DNA of 64,000 bases, taken from positions 247,627-311,626 of the forward strand of contig JANQQF010000039.1 in assembly GCA_028285035.1 (NCBI GenBank), read 5' to 3'. The stretch's first letter is position 1. Each line of letters begins with the position of its first letter. The notes under the pieces are model-generated. The model was not told where the DNA came from, ran no database searches, and saw only the letters and a program-made list of their open reading frames with translations. The DNA comes from Phycisphaerae bacterium. GTDB taxonomy: Bacteria > Chloroflexota > Anaerolineae > 4572-78 > J111. Made by a program: the position numbers and the translations under genes. This document shows positions 18,197 through 25,637 of this stretch, piece after piece.

Positions 18197-18691
18197 TTAT
18201 GCATGATTTTGAGATATTCGGGTCAATTGTCTCGCTTGATTAATCCAAGCTTCGATATCGGAACTCTGCCAGCTTTCCCCATCGATATAGACAATGTCTT
18301 TGATTGTTCCCACGTTTAATGCTGCTAGTTCAGCAAATGTGTGAATATTAGCATCATTCAAACGTTTAGAAAAAACAGGGCCAATCCCATTAATATCCTC
18401 AAGATTATTCTGGATAATCACAACTCGCTCAACGCCACGGGGTGCCACCTCTGGTTGGGCCGCTAACTTTTCCTTAAGCCACTCAATTTCTCTTTCTGCT
18501 GTCGTCAATTTTTGACGCAAGTCCTTATTTTCTGCCACCTCAGCTTTGAGACGTCTATTCTCCGCCAAGCTCCTCTCTAATTGAGCTTGAATTCCCGCTT
18601 TTTGATTCCGCCAATAGAGCCAATCAATCACCCACTCGGTTAACCAGCCGAGTAAAAATCCCACAAAAAATGCAATCAAAAGATTAACCAT
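18197..18691 (-). CDS. Membrane-anchored coiled-coil protein with helix-hairpin-helix domain
   Basis: A 164-aa protein with an N-terminal TM helix (LLIAFFVGFLLGWLTEWVI), a charged coiled coil (about 30-80) and a C-terminal helix-hairpin-helix-type domain (INGIGPVFSKRLNDANIHTFAELAAL...DIEAWINQARQL) resembling the DUF4332/ribosomal-L17-end HhH repeats found in membrane scaffold proteins. It is encoded 15 bp upstream of the Ig/LysM protein, so the two may form a cell-envelope assembly. DNA binding by the HhH is possible but unproven. Confidence 0.75.
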   Translation of the reverse strand: MVNLLIAFFVGFLLGWLTEWVIDWLYWRNQKAGIQAQLERSLAENRRLKAEVAENKDLRQKLTTAEREIEWLKEKLAAQPEVAPRGVERVVIIQNNLEDINGIGPVFSKRLNDANIHTFAELAALNVGTIKDIVYIDGESWQSSDIEAWINQARQLTRISQNHA

Positions 18692-18965
18692 TTAAGTACC
18701 CTCCCAGGTGTCACAATAAAACAACTTGAATTTTTGAAAGAATAGAGTGTAACAAGTTCTGGTCAGTGGTATTCTGCTGACCTGTACAAAAACTACACCA
18801 GGATTCTTACCTCAGGAGCCATTGGTGAAAAGTTCAGAAAATTATGGCTAGGTCAGCCATCCTATTGGACACTACAGGTTAAAAAAGGTCACACCATTAT
18901 TGGGGGCATTTATAACAAATAACAAAGCTAGGGTCATTGCACAAAATAGGCAACAAACACTATAT

Positions 18966-19448
18966 CTAATGACGTTGGGTCAAAATTCGGGTGATTTGCT
19001 CGAGATGGACTACGTCGTGCAGACCCACCTGCATCAATGAATCGAGCATAGAAAAATGGTCGCGTTCTGGGTGATGTCCGTCCCGACTCCATTGTACTTC
19101 GGTCAATGCTTCGAAAAACTCAACAAACCGCTGGCGAGATTTGGTCAAATCTGTGTAGGTTTGTCGTAAATCCTGGCTATTGTAATTCCGCTCAATGGCG
19201 AGGGCCTCGTGGTCGTAGGCAGGCAAAACTGGCTGGTCTTGATCTAGCATCATCACCGCTCGCCCATAGAAAAATTCATCAAAATCCCGCAGGTGACACA
19301 CCACTTCAAGCACCGTCCATCCATCTGGCCCATCACGCAATGTTGTAGCAGTCTCTTGGTCAACATCACTGAGAATATGGCCTAACGTTTGGCACGTTTG
19401 CTGCATCAGAGAAATATGTCGCTCACGAATTGCTTGCATTTGATCCAT
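18966..19448 (-). CDS. DinB-like family protein (DinB_2)
   Basis: A 160-aa four-helix protein with the pattern of DinB/YfiT putative metal-dependent hydrolases: DGPDGWTVLEVVCHLRDFDEFFYGRAVMML near the start and GLHDVVHLEQITRIL at the end. The histidines in VVCHL and in DVVHLEQI would be two of the three metal ligands. Relatives include thiol-S-transferases using bacillithiol or mycothiol; the role here is unknown. It is 7 bp downstream of the next gene and probably co-transcribed with it. Confidence 0.8.
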   Translation of the reverse strand: MDQMQAIRERHISLMQQTCQTLGHILSDVDQETATTLRDGPDGWTVLEVVCHLRDFDEFFYGRAVMMLDQDQPVLPAYDHEALAIERNYNSQDLRQTYTDLTKSRQRFVEFFEALTEVQWSRDGHHPERDHFSMLDSLMQVGLHDVVHLEQITRILTQRH

Positions 19449-19455
19449 AATTTAG

Positions 19456-20007
19456 TTATCCCTTTGATTTCATCAGATCTAAAATATAGTTTTGTAGTTT
19501 ATGTGCTTCATCCGAAATCCGCCCATCCACCACTAAACAAGTAACTTCATTTGTGTCATCATATCCAACAAAACATTTATAAGCCCAATCACCACATCTA
19601 AACACAATTGCATTGACTCTGCTTGTGTCATCCAATATGAGACTTCCATCGCCATCAAACAAGGTAGCTGTTTTAAATTCCCCCCACGCTTCATGAGGCA
19701 TTTTCTTTTTTATATCTAACAAAAGGTTGGTACTACTTGTATCAAAAATACATCCATCGCCAGTATCAGTGAAGAATTCCCCTACTTCTTCCCACGAGGT
19801 TATTTCGGCATCCTTGAATACTACTATCACAAAGGCACTAGCTACTCCAGGGTCATTTCTGACAACATTAATGAAGACGGGATAGAACCCAGGTGAAATC
19901 TGAGGTTGAGTATCAAAGAAATTACACATAGAACTATCATTCGAAGGACAACTAACCGATATTTTCCCTGATGGCAAGGCAAGATTAGCTAATCTACGGC
20001 GTTTCAT
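19456..20007 (-). CDS. Hypothetical protein, possibly DUF4241-like
   Basis: A 183-aa protein without TM segments. The blocks GFYPVFINVVRNDPGVASAFVIVVF, FFTDTGDGCIFD and a final GYDDTNEVTCLVVDGRI resemble the DUF4241 arrangement, but I am not certain of it. AT-richer than its neighbours and with less typical codon use, it may be acquired; paralogues of DUF4241 often act as immunity-like proteins. No toxin gene is visible beside it. Confidence 0.45.
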   Translation of the reverse strand: MKRRRLANLALPSGKISVSCPSNDSSMCNFFDTQPQISPGFYPVFINVVRNDPGVASAFVIVVFKDAEITSWEEVGEFFTDTGDGCIFDTSSTNLLLDIKKKMPHEAWGEFKTATLFDGDGSLILDDTSRVNAIVFRCGDWAYKCFVGYDDTNEVTCLVVDGRISDEAHKLQNYILDLMKSKG

Positions 20008-20114
20008 CTTGCCACTACCAGCAAGTGTTTTAACTTTGTACCCCTCTGAAAAAGCCTAGTGAAGATTTTTTGGTAGCATCGTTCCTTAAAACTAGTTCAA
20101 CGACTAACGCCAAT

Positions 20115-20876
20115 TTAAACCCGCGTCAAGGGAAATACATCAACAACCACACCCGGTGACATCAACGCGTGATCAGGCGGGCGTTCAGGTGAGGCAAAGC
20201 CATTCAGGGTAAATAGGCTTGTATCCCAAACGGGTACATCCACCTCACCAATGGTGTAGGGTAGATGATAAACCTGACCGGTCGATAACTTCCCTGTTTT
20301 TGGTTGGTAGGCAAACAAAATGTAACGCTCCACCAGGAAAAACTCAAGCGTCCCCGGCTCGGCCAGCCAGACATCCCCCCGCAATCGATACGAAAATCGC
20401 GTGGTCAAGGTGCGGTCCGTGTCACGACGCCAGGAGGTGTAGTCGATTTGTTTGTTTGGCTGCTGAACGGCCTCCATTTTAGCGTAAAAATACGGCAGCT
20501 TGAAGAACAGACGCGCCGCCTGAACCGCCAGCCATTGATTGGCATCCAGCGAATAGAACCACACCCCTGGCACACCCCGTTCATCATAAACGTAGGTTCG
20601 AACGTTAACCTCCAAAAAGTTGGAGATGCCGGGAACAGGAGGGCAAAAACGGGGGCGAATACCACGCATATAAAAAGGGACAAGTCCAAGATAAGCGTGA
20701 TCCTCAAAGGTGTCAACATACAAGCCAGGGGGCAAGGTTTTCTGAATTTCAGCAGGGTCAATCGTCCAGTGCAAAAAGAGCAGTTCACGCCACTGTTGAT
20801 GCATCACTTGCGCTTGCTGGGTCGGACGTTCGCGATAAAAGAGACGTGTGTCCAAGGTGGGCGAAGTAGGGGCCAT
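20115..20876 (-). CDS. DUF2071 (YqjF-type) family protein
   Basis: A 253-aa protein with the family hallmarks MHQQWRELLFLHWTIDPAEIQKTLPPGLYVDTFEDHAYLGLVPFYM near the start, EVNVRTYVYDERGVPGVWFYSLDA in the middle and SPGVVVDVF at the end. Function is unknown; the fold resembles acetoacetate decarboxylase. The start is set by AAGGAG overlapping the end of the glycosylase gene, 7 nt before ATG 20876. It is co-directional with, and 2 bp downstream of, the AlkA-type glycosylase, so the two form an operon. Confidence 0.85.
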   Translation of the reverse strand: MAPTSPTLDTRLFYRERPTQQAQVMHQQWRELLFLHWTIDPAEIQKTLPPGLYVDTFEDHAYLGLVPFYMRGIRPRFCPPVPGISNFLEVNVRTYVYDERGVPGVWFYSLDANQWLAVQAARLFFKLPYFYAKMEAVQQPNKQIDYTSWRRDTDRTLTTRFSYRLRGDVWLAEPGTLEFFLVERYILFAYQPKTGKLSTGQVYHLPYTIGEVDVPVWDTSLFTLNGFASPERPPDHALMSPGVVVDVFPLTRV

Positions 20877-20878
20877 TA

Positions 20879-21520
20879 TTAGGCTCCTTGCCCATTCAAA
20901 TAGTAGTGCCACAATAATCGAGCGGCAACAGCACGCCAGGGTCGCCAAGCTAAGGCCATCTCATCTAACTCTGGATAGGTTGGTCTCGCTTCCAAACCTT
21001 TAATTTTCTGAGCAGCAACAGCCAAAGCCAGATCGCCCGTCGCCCAGGCATCAGGCCGACGTAGCACCATCAACAAATACACGTTGGCGGTCCAGGGGCC
21101 AATGCCTTTAATTTTGGTCAACTCGGTCAGCACCGTGTCGTCATCGAGGTGAGCAAGGGCTGGCAAATCCAACTCGCCCGCCAGAATAGCCTCAGCCAAC
21201 AGGCGACCGTAGCGAGTTTTCTGCCGACTAAAGCCAATCGTCTTCAGTTGATCATCATCGAGGGTAAGAAAGGAGGTTGGGGTCAACGGGTCGAGCGTCT
21301 CTTGTAGACGATCAAAGGCGGCCTTGGCCGAAGCCAATGAAACCTGCTGCTCCAAGATAATGTGAATGAGGGTGGGGAATCCCTGGGGGCGCCCCCACAT
21401 CGGTGGGGGGCCAATAGCGGTTACAATATAGGCCAAGTCTGGATCACGCTCAGCCAATTCCTGGGTGGCCCGGAGCAAAATTTCCTGTGTCATTGGTTCA
21501 AATGGGGGCTGCTGATTCAT
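20879..21520 (-). CDS. DNA-3-methyladenine glycosylase (AlkA-type, HhH-GPD)
   Basis: A 213-aa base-excision enzyme. It carries the helix-hairpin-helix (KIKGIGPWTANVYLL) and the catalytic aspartate following it (ATGDLALAVA). ILEQQVSLASAKAAFDRL is the usual N-terminal core helix. It removes alkylated bases such as 3-methyladenine from DNA. A GGGGGAG 8 nt before the ATG at 21520 favours this start over an upstream one. Confidence 0.9.
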   Translation of the reverse strand: MNQQPPFEPMTQEILLRATQELAERDPDLAYIVTAIGPPPMWGRPQGFPTLIHIILEQQVSLASAKAAFDRLQETLDPLTPTSFLTLDDDQLKTIGFSRQKTRYGRLLAEAILAGELDLPALAHLDDDTVLTELTKIKGIGPWTANVYLLMVLRRPDAWATGDLALAVAAQKIKGLEARPTYPELDEMALAWRPWRAVAARLLWHYYLNGQGA

Positions 21521-21647
21521 ATCAAAATCTCCCCCGAAATTATGCTTCAAAGGCGTGGGGCTGGCAAAATAGCCTGGCTTAAAATATTAAGTACGATGGG
21601 GATAACTCAGATGAAGATCCAAATAAATTCTATTGAATTTTCATTCA

Positions 21648-22088
21648 TCATTTCCCAGTTCGCAGGGCATTATGAAACGGAGCATCTTCATCATAATAGT
21701 CGGTCAAGGAATCCCAGATTTTGGGATGAGGCAGCGCCATCGGGTGGGGATCTCGCACGGCCTTCATTGCTTCGAGCAAGGTCAAGCCTTCAATCTCTTT
21801 AAGGGCAGCAACGGTAAACGCAGAGGAGCGACTGATACCCGCCCCACAGGCGACTAGGACGGTGTGTCCCGCCTCATACTCATTGCGAATAAAATCAACG
21901 CCCTGTCGCAATTTCTCGGAGGAAAGCGGTACACCATCCTCAACGGTCAGGTAGAGCGTTCGAATATCCGGGTGCTCAACCCGATCCGCTAACTCCAACA
22001 TCGCCTGAATGCCTCTCGCCGTCAGTAGGTGATGATTCAAGGTCTCCCGGTATTTGCCGATGTACAGCCACGGTCGAATTTGGTGCAT
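21648..22088 (-). CDS. Dual-specificity protein phosphatase-like protein
   Basis: A 146-aa protein with the cysteine phosphatase loop VACGAGISRSS (C81, R87) and the general acid in TVEDGVP (D51). The usual HC before the loop is AC here. It should hydrolyse phosphotyrosine or phosphothreonine. Its first 113 bp overlap the 3' end of the zinc-knuckle gene upstream in another frame, implying translational coupling or a late extension of that gene. Confidence 0.82.
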   Translation of the reverse strand: MHQIRPWLYIGKYRETLNHHLLTARGIQAMLELADRVEHPDIRTLYLTVEDGVPLSSEKLRQGVDFIRNEYEAGHTVLVACGAGISRSSAFTVAALKEIEGLTLLEAMKAVRDPHPMALPHPKIWDSLTDYYDEDAPFHNALRTGK

Positions 22089-23115
22089 GATTTACCTCCA
22101 CACTTTCAAATGTTCGCTCTAATATTCGCATTGTATTTTCAGAAAGATCACAGTCAGGTGAAATAGTACAGGTCATCGTACGATAGGTTAAGCGTCGCGC
22201 TATGTCTGTATCATTGCCCATCTGAATAACAAAACGCTCCACATCTTCATCCGTCGCCTGAACAATGTCAACCCCATCAAAATCGAACATCGATTGCCGA
22301 ATAAACCAATTTATTTGTACAATTTCATTATCTTGCCGGAGGATCTCATCAGTCTGAGTATGATCTAGTATCGCATAAAAACCTTTTGTTACCTGCACAA
22401 GACGCATACTTTGCTGACAAGTGCGACAGCCATAATATGATATTGTATTCAGTGCTGAGAGGCGCACCTTGTGTCTCTCACATTTTGTTAAACACTTCAA
22501 ACATAACGTTTGTTCCAGGTTATCAGCAAATTTTGCCGTCGTAACTTGGCTAATGTCGCGCAATAGAGACTGCGTAAAATTCTTCCACACAGACGAATTC
22601 AGGTAGTTTACCTCTAATTGAGACACGATTTCCCCACCCATATCAACTAAAGAAGGATAGAGGTTCATCAACTGATTTAAGACATCAAAAACGTTTGAAT
22701 TACTCAGATCTGTGGTGATATCTGGTTTCTGCCAATAAATACGGTCACCTTGATCATTCACAAAAAACTGACCTGTTGAGACTATATCTCGCCAAACAAA
22801 AAATCTATCCCAAGCATTTGGTATAACTTCAGGGGGGATTGTTTTGTCGCGGGTTAGCTCAATATGGGTAAAAACCTCACCATCCTCCTGACCGACCATG
22901 TCCAAAGATAAGTTATAATTATTGTATTTCCCAGTGATGCTAGGACCTCGCAAATCATCTACATCAAAATCAAGCTCATTCACCTGAGCGAATTTACGCC
23001 AATCATCCATCACATCCTCAGAGTGCAAGCTCAGCTCGGTGTAAATTGAACGTCCAACATAGATTATGAAAATCAACATTATGACAATAAAGCAAACAAA
23101 TGGTCCAATATCCAC
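21976..23115 (-). CDS. Membrane-anchored zinc-knuckle protein (paralogue of 2136-3722)
   Basis: A 379-aa protein of unknown function with one N-terminal TM helix (about 3-21). It shares with the 2136-3722 product a W-x-x-FA...N opening, CLKCLTKC + YGCRTC, INWFIRQSMFDF, VERFVIQMGNDTD, MTCTI and LSENTMRIL. The relative stops at this last block, whereas this protein runs on for about 40 residues of Ser/Gly/Asp-rich sequence that overlaps the phosphatase gene in a different frame. That tail may not be functional. Confidence 0.6.
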   Translation of the reverse strand: MDIGPFVCFIVIMLIFIIYVGRSIYTELSLHSEDVMDDWRKFAQVNELDFDVDDLRGPSITGKYNNYNLSLDMVGQEDGEVFTHIELTRDKTIPPEVIPNAWDRFFVWRDIVSTGQFFVNDQGDRIYWQKPDITTDLSNSNVFDVLNQLMNLYPSLVDMGGEIVSQLEVNYLNSSVWKNFTQSLLRDISQVTTAKFADNLEQTLCLKCLTKCERHKVRLSALNTISYYGCRTCQQSMRLVQVTKGFYAILDHTQTDEILRQDNEIVQINWFIRQSMFDFDGVDIVQATDEDVERFVIQMGNDTDIARRLTYRTMTCTISPDCDLSENTMRILERTFESVEVNHAPNSTVAVHRQIPGDLESSPTDGERHSGDVGVSGSG

Positions 23116-23121
23116 AATAAA

Positions 23122-24348
23122 TTAGCCCATTAGCTTTTCATCATACGGATATAACGACAGCACCACAGGGCCATTGGCTGTAATCAAAATCTCGTCTTCC
23201 AACTTCACTCCATCTTGAGCACCGACTTCGCCTGCATAAAATTCGACACTGACCGTCATATTCTCCTTCAACTCGCCATCCGGCATCACCCGCTTGCCGT
23301 GGGCATCGGGAAAGGGGACGTTGGGGGGTTCATCATCGGTACCAATCCCGTGTAAGATGACAGGATAACGTTGCGCCACATATTTCTCCGGGATTTTCGG
23401 AGCGTTGTGAGCAATCTCGGCAAAGCTGGCCCCTGGCTGGCATAACTCAATGGTTTCCTGAATAAAATCGTGTGAAAATTTGTAAGCATCAATTTGAGCT
23501 GGGGTAGCCTTGTCGCCACACAAAAAGGTCCGCGAAATATCACAGACATAGCCTTCCGGGCCGATCATATCGGTGTCGATACCAACCAAATCGCCAGGCC
23601 GAACCAACTTGCTCCCTGCCTCGTGAAACCACGGATTGGTTTTATACCCCGACACCAAAATTCGGGTAAAGCAATACTCGCCGCCCAAAGCAAGCATTTT
23701 ATGCCAGAAAATCCCTAGCAACTCATTCTCAGAAATGCCTGGTCGAATAGCCTGTTCCATATCATACATCGCCGCCTCAGCCACCGCTGCCGATTGCCGC
23801 ATCAGCTCAATTTCATCAGGCGTTTTGATGATCCGCGCTGCCTCCATTGGGGCATCGGCATCGGTCAGGGTTAGCCCTTGCTGTTGCAGGGCGTTGAAGC
23901 CATGGAAATCGAGCACATCGATGGCCAATTTCGCATCAGCCACCCCCCACTCACGCAGCCGCGCCACAATTTCGCCCGCCCATTCGTGGGAGCGCGTATC
24001 AGCCAGATGATCGGCAAAACGGGCCTGCCACGTATACGTTGGACGCACTTGATTCCAAAATTGTTCAGCCCGAAACAGTGCCATCGAATATTCGTAGATG
24101 ATCGGCTGGCCTTCCGCCGGCACCAAGACATAGTGGGCCAAATTCACGGCATTCCACAGGGGCATAATGCTGACCCCGGTCACATACCGAATGTTGATGA
24201 TGTCCGTCAGTAGTATCGCGCCAATGTCACGGGCCACCATCTCTTTTTGCACCTTCGCCAGACGTTCCCGTCGCAACCGATCAAAATTCACCCCCGGCTC
24301 ATAGAGCGTATTCATTTTCCCCAAGACCCGCCGGTCTTTTTGTACCAT
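23122..24348 (-). CDS. dddP: DddP-like M24 metallohydrolase (putative DMSP lyase)
   Basis: A 408-aa protein of the M24 (creatinase/aminopeptidase P) fold. It has the six metal ligands D258, D260, D270, H333, E369 and E384, with the spacing I recall for DddP iron ligands. It also keeps an aspartate six residues after the histidine (HGIGTDDE, D339), the position of the proposed catalytic Asp of DddP; ordinary M24 peptidases have a different context there. Further recalled matches are NIRY-T...LWNA near residue 53, GGE-x4-R-x-L-x-SG-x-x-TNPWF and a closing YP-x-D-x-x-LMG. DddP cleaves dimethylsulfoniopropionate to acrylate and DMS. A dmdA-like gene lies 15 kb away. The alternative is an unassigned Xaa-Pro peptidase/creatinase relative. 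AGGAG precedes the ATG. Confidence 0.65.
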   Translation of the reverse strand: MVQKDRRVLGKMNTLYEPGVNFDRLRRERLAKVQKEMVARDIGAILLTDIINIRYVTGVSIMPLWNAVNLAHYVLVPAEGQPIIYEYSMALFRAEQFWNQVRPTYTWQARFADHLADTRSHEWAGEIVARLREWGVADAKLAIDVLDFHGFNALQQQGLTLTDADAPMEAARIIKTPDEIELMRQSAAVAEAAMYDMEQAIRPGISENELLGIFWHKMLALGGEYCFTRILVSGYKTNPWFHEAGSKLVRPGDLVGIDTDMIGPEGYVCDISRTFLCGDKATPAQIDAYKFSHDFIQETIELCQPGASFAEIAHNAPKIPEKYVAQRYPVILHGIGTDDEPPNVPFPDAHGKRVMPDGELKENMTVSVEFYAGEVGAQDGVKLEDEILITANGPVVLSLYPYDEKLMG

Positions 24349-24593
24349 ACCTGTTCTCCTCTAAAAACAAAGTGATCAGTAATCAGCCAAAAATTGGTCT
24401 AATACGATTTATTATATCGTGTATCTCATCACATACAACCGAAACTGAAATCCACAAAACCCAAACAAAAATTCCGTGTTCTTCCGCGTTTTCCGTGTCC
24501 CATCATTCCCAAAATTTGAGTTCATCTGCTCTGAAAGTTCATCACATCGAATTTGACGAATTCATCAATCTTTGTTATATTTTTGGGGTTGTT

Positions 24594-24666
24594 GCCTCCG
24601 TAGCTCAGTTGGTAGAGCGCCCGCCTTGTAAGTGGATGGTCGTCGGTTCGAATCCGTCCGGGGGCT
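24594..24666 (+). tRNA. tRNA-Thr (anticodon TGT)
   Basis: A 73-nt cloverleaf: acceptor GCCTCCG paired with CGGGGGC (one G-U), D-arm GCTC/GAGC, anticodon loop CTTGTAA with TGT at 24627-24629, T-arm GTCGG-TTCGAAT-CCGTC with one T-T mismatch, discriminator T. No CCA is encoded. Confidence 0.95.
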
Positions 24667-24686
24667 TTCAAATCGAATTAAATCGC

Positions 24687-24721
24687 AGCCTCACGCAATA
24701 CGCCGTGAGGCTCTTTTTTTT
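24687..24721 (+). terminator. Intrinsic terminator after tRNA-Thr
   Basis: A 9-bp stem AGCCTCACG/CGTGAGGCT (24687-24695 with 24704-24712) followed by eight T (24714-24721). It lies 14 nt before the permease start, so the permease must use its own promoter or read-through. Confidence 0.9.
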
Positions 24722-24735
24722 CCTGGGGGATTACG

Positions 24736-25623
24736 ATGAATGCAGATGTGGCCAAACCAACGTTTTCACAGATTGCCTTCTTGGCCTTGGTCGGTGGGGC
24801 CACAGCCATCTCATTCACCCCGCTCTATGTTCGCTGGAGCGATGCCGGCTCAATCAGCACTGGAATGTGGCGAATGGGACTTGCCTTCCCCATCCTTTGG
24901 CTTTTGCTCCAACGAGAAAAATCAACATCTGACCAAACCTCATTAACGACCTCAACATTTCCGTATGGCTGGCTTCTATTAGCGGGGATACTATTCGCCG
25001 CCGATCTCGCCGCCTTTCATCTGGCGGTGAAGCACACCACGATTGCCAACGCCTCGGTCATGGCCAACTTCGCCCCCATTGTTGTCGCCACCGGGGCCTG
25101 GCTGCTCTACGATGAGCAAATCTCATCATCTTTTATTGTAGGATTGGTCATTGCCATCACCGGGGCCATTATGCTCGTGGGGACAGGCTTTCAGTTGAGT
25201 ACTCAAACCTTGTGGGGGGATATGCTCGGCTTGATGACAGCGCTGTTTTATGGCAGTTATATTGTGGTGGTCAAAAAGCTACGAAATGACCTCTCTGCCA
25301 TAACCATCTTGACGTGGAGTTGTGCAGTCGGGAGTTTAGCGCTGCTACCCATCGCCTTGCTCTTAGACGAGCCATTTTTTGCCTCTACAGTGCGGGGCTG
25401 GCTCGCTTTGTTGGGCCTCGGCATCCTCTCTCAAATCGGGGGACAAGGCCTCATCGCCTATGCGCTGGCCCAACTCCCCGCCTCATTCACCTCGGTCATC
25501 TTACTCATCCAGCCCGTTCTCTCCACCATTCTCGCGTGGCTTTTCCTGAGCGAGATTATTGGACCGTTCCAAGCTATCGGTGGCCTAATCGTCTTGCTCG
25601 GGATTTATGTAGCGCGGCGTTGA
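24736..25623 (+). CDS. EamA/DMT-superfamily permease
   Basis: A 295-aa inner-membrane protein with ten predicted hydrophobic segments in two EamA halves. Typical markers are ISFTPLYVRWS near the start, the AAFHLAVKHTTIANASVMANFAPIVVA block of repeat one and SVILLIQPVLSTILAWLFLSEIIGPFQAIGGLIVLLGIY in repeat two. It likely exports or takes up a metabolite; the substrate is unknown. It is followed by the convergent tex gene with 14 bp between stops. Confidence 0.88.
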   Translation: MNADVAKPTFSQIAFLALVGGATAISFTPLYVRWSDAGSISTGMWRMGLAFPILWLLLQREKSTSDQTSLTTSTFPYGWLLLAGILFAADLAAFHLAVKHTTIANASVMANFAPIVVATGAWLLYDEQISSSFIVGLVIAITGAIMLVGTGFQLSTQTLWGDMLGLMTALFYGSYIVVVKKLRNDLSAITILTWSCAVGSLALLPIALLLDEPFFASTVRGWLALLGLGILSQIGGQGLIAYALAQLPASFTSVILLIQPVLSTILAWLFLSEIIGPFQAIGGLIVLLGIYVARR

Positions 25624-25637
25624 GAAATAGAGGATTT

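Noticed and set aside
18746..18922. 58-codon plus-strand frame reading like SGQWYSADLYKNYTRILTSG, between the HhH and DinB-like genes.
   Set aside because: No start codon, no family recognised, in AT-rich DNA where a frame this long is possible by chance.
19456..20007. Immunity protein of a toxin system.
   Set aside because: The possible DUF4241 similarity is weak and no toxin gene is adjacent.
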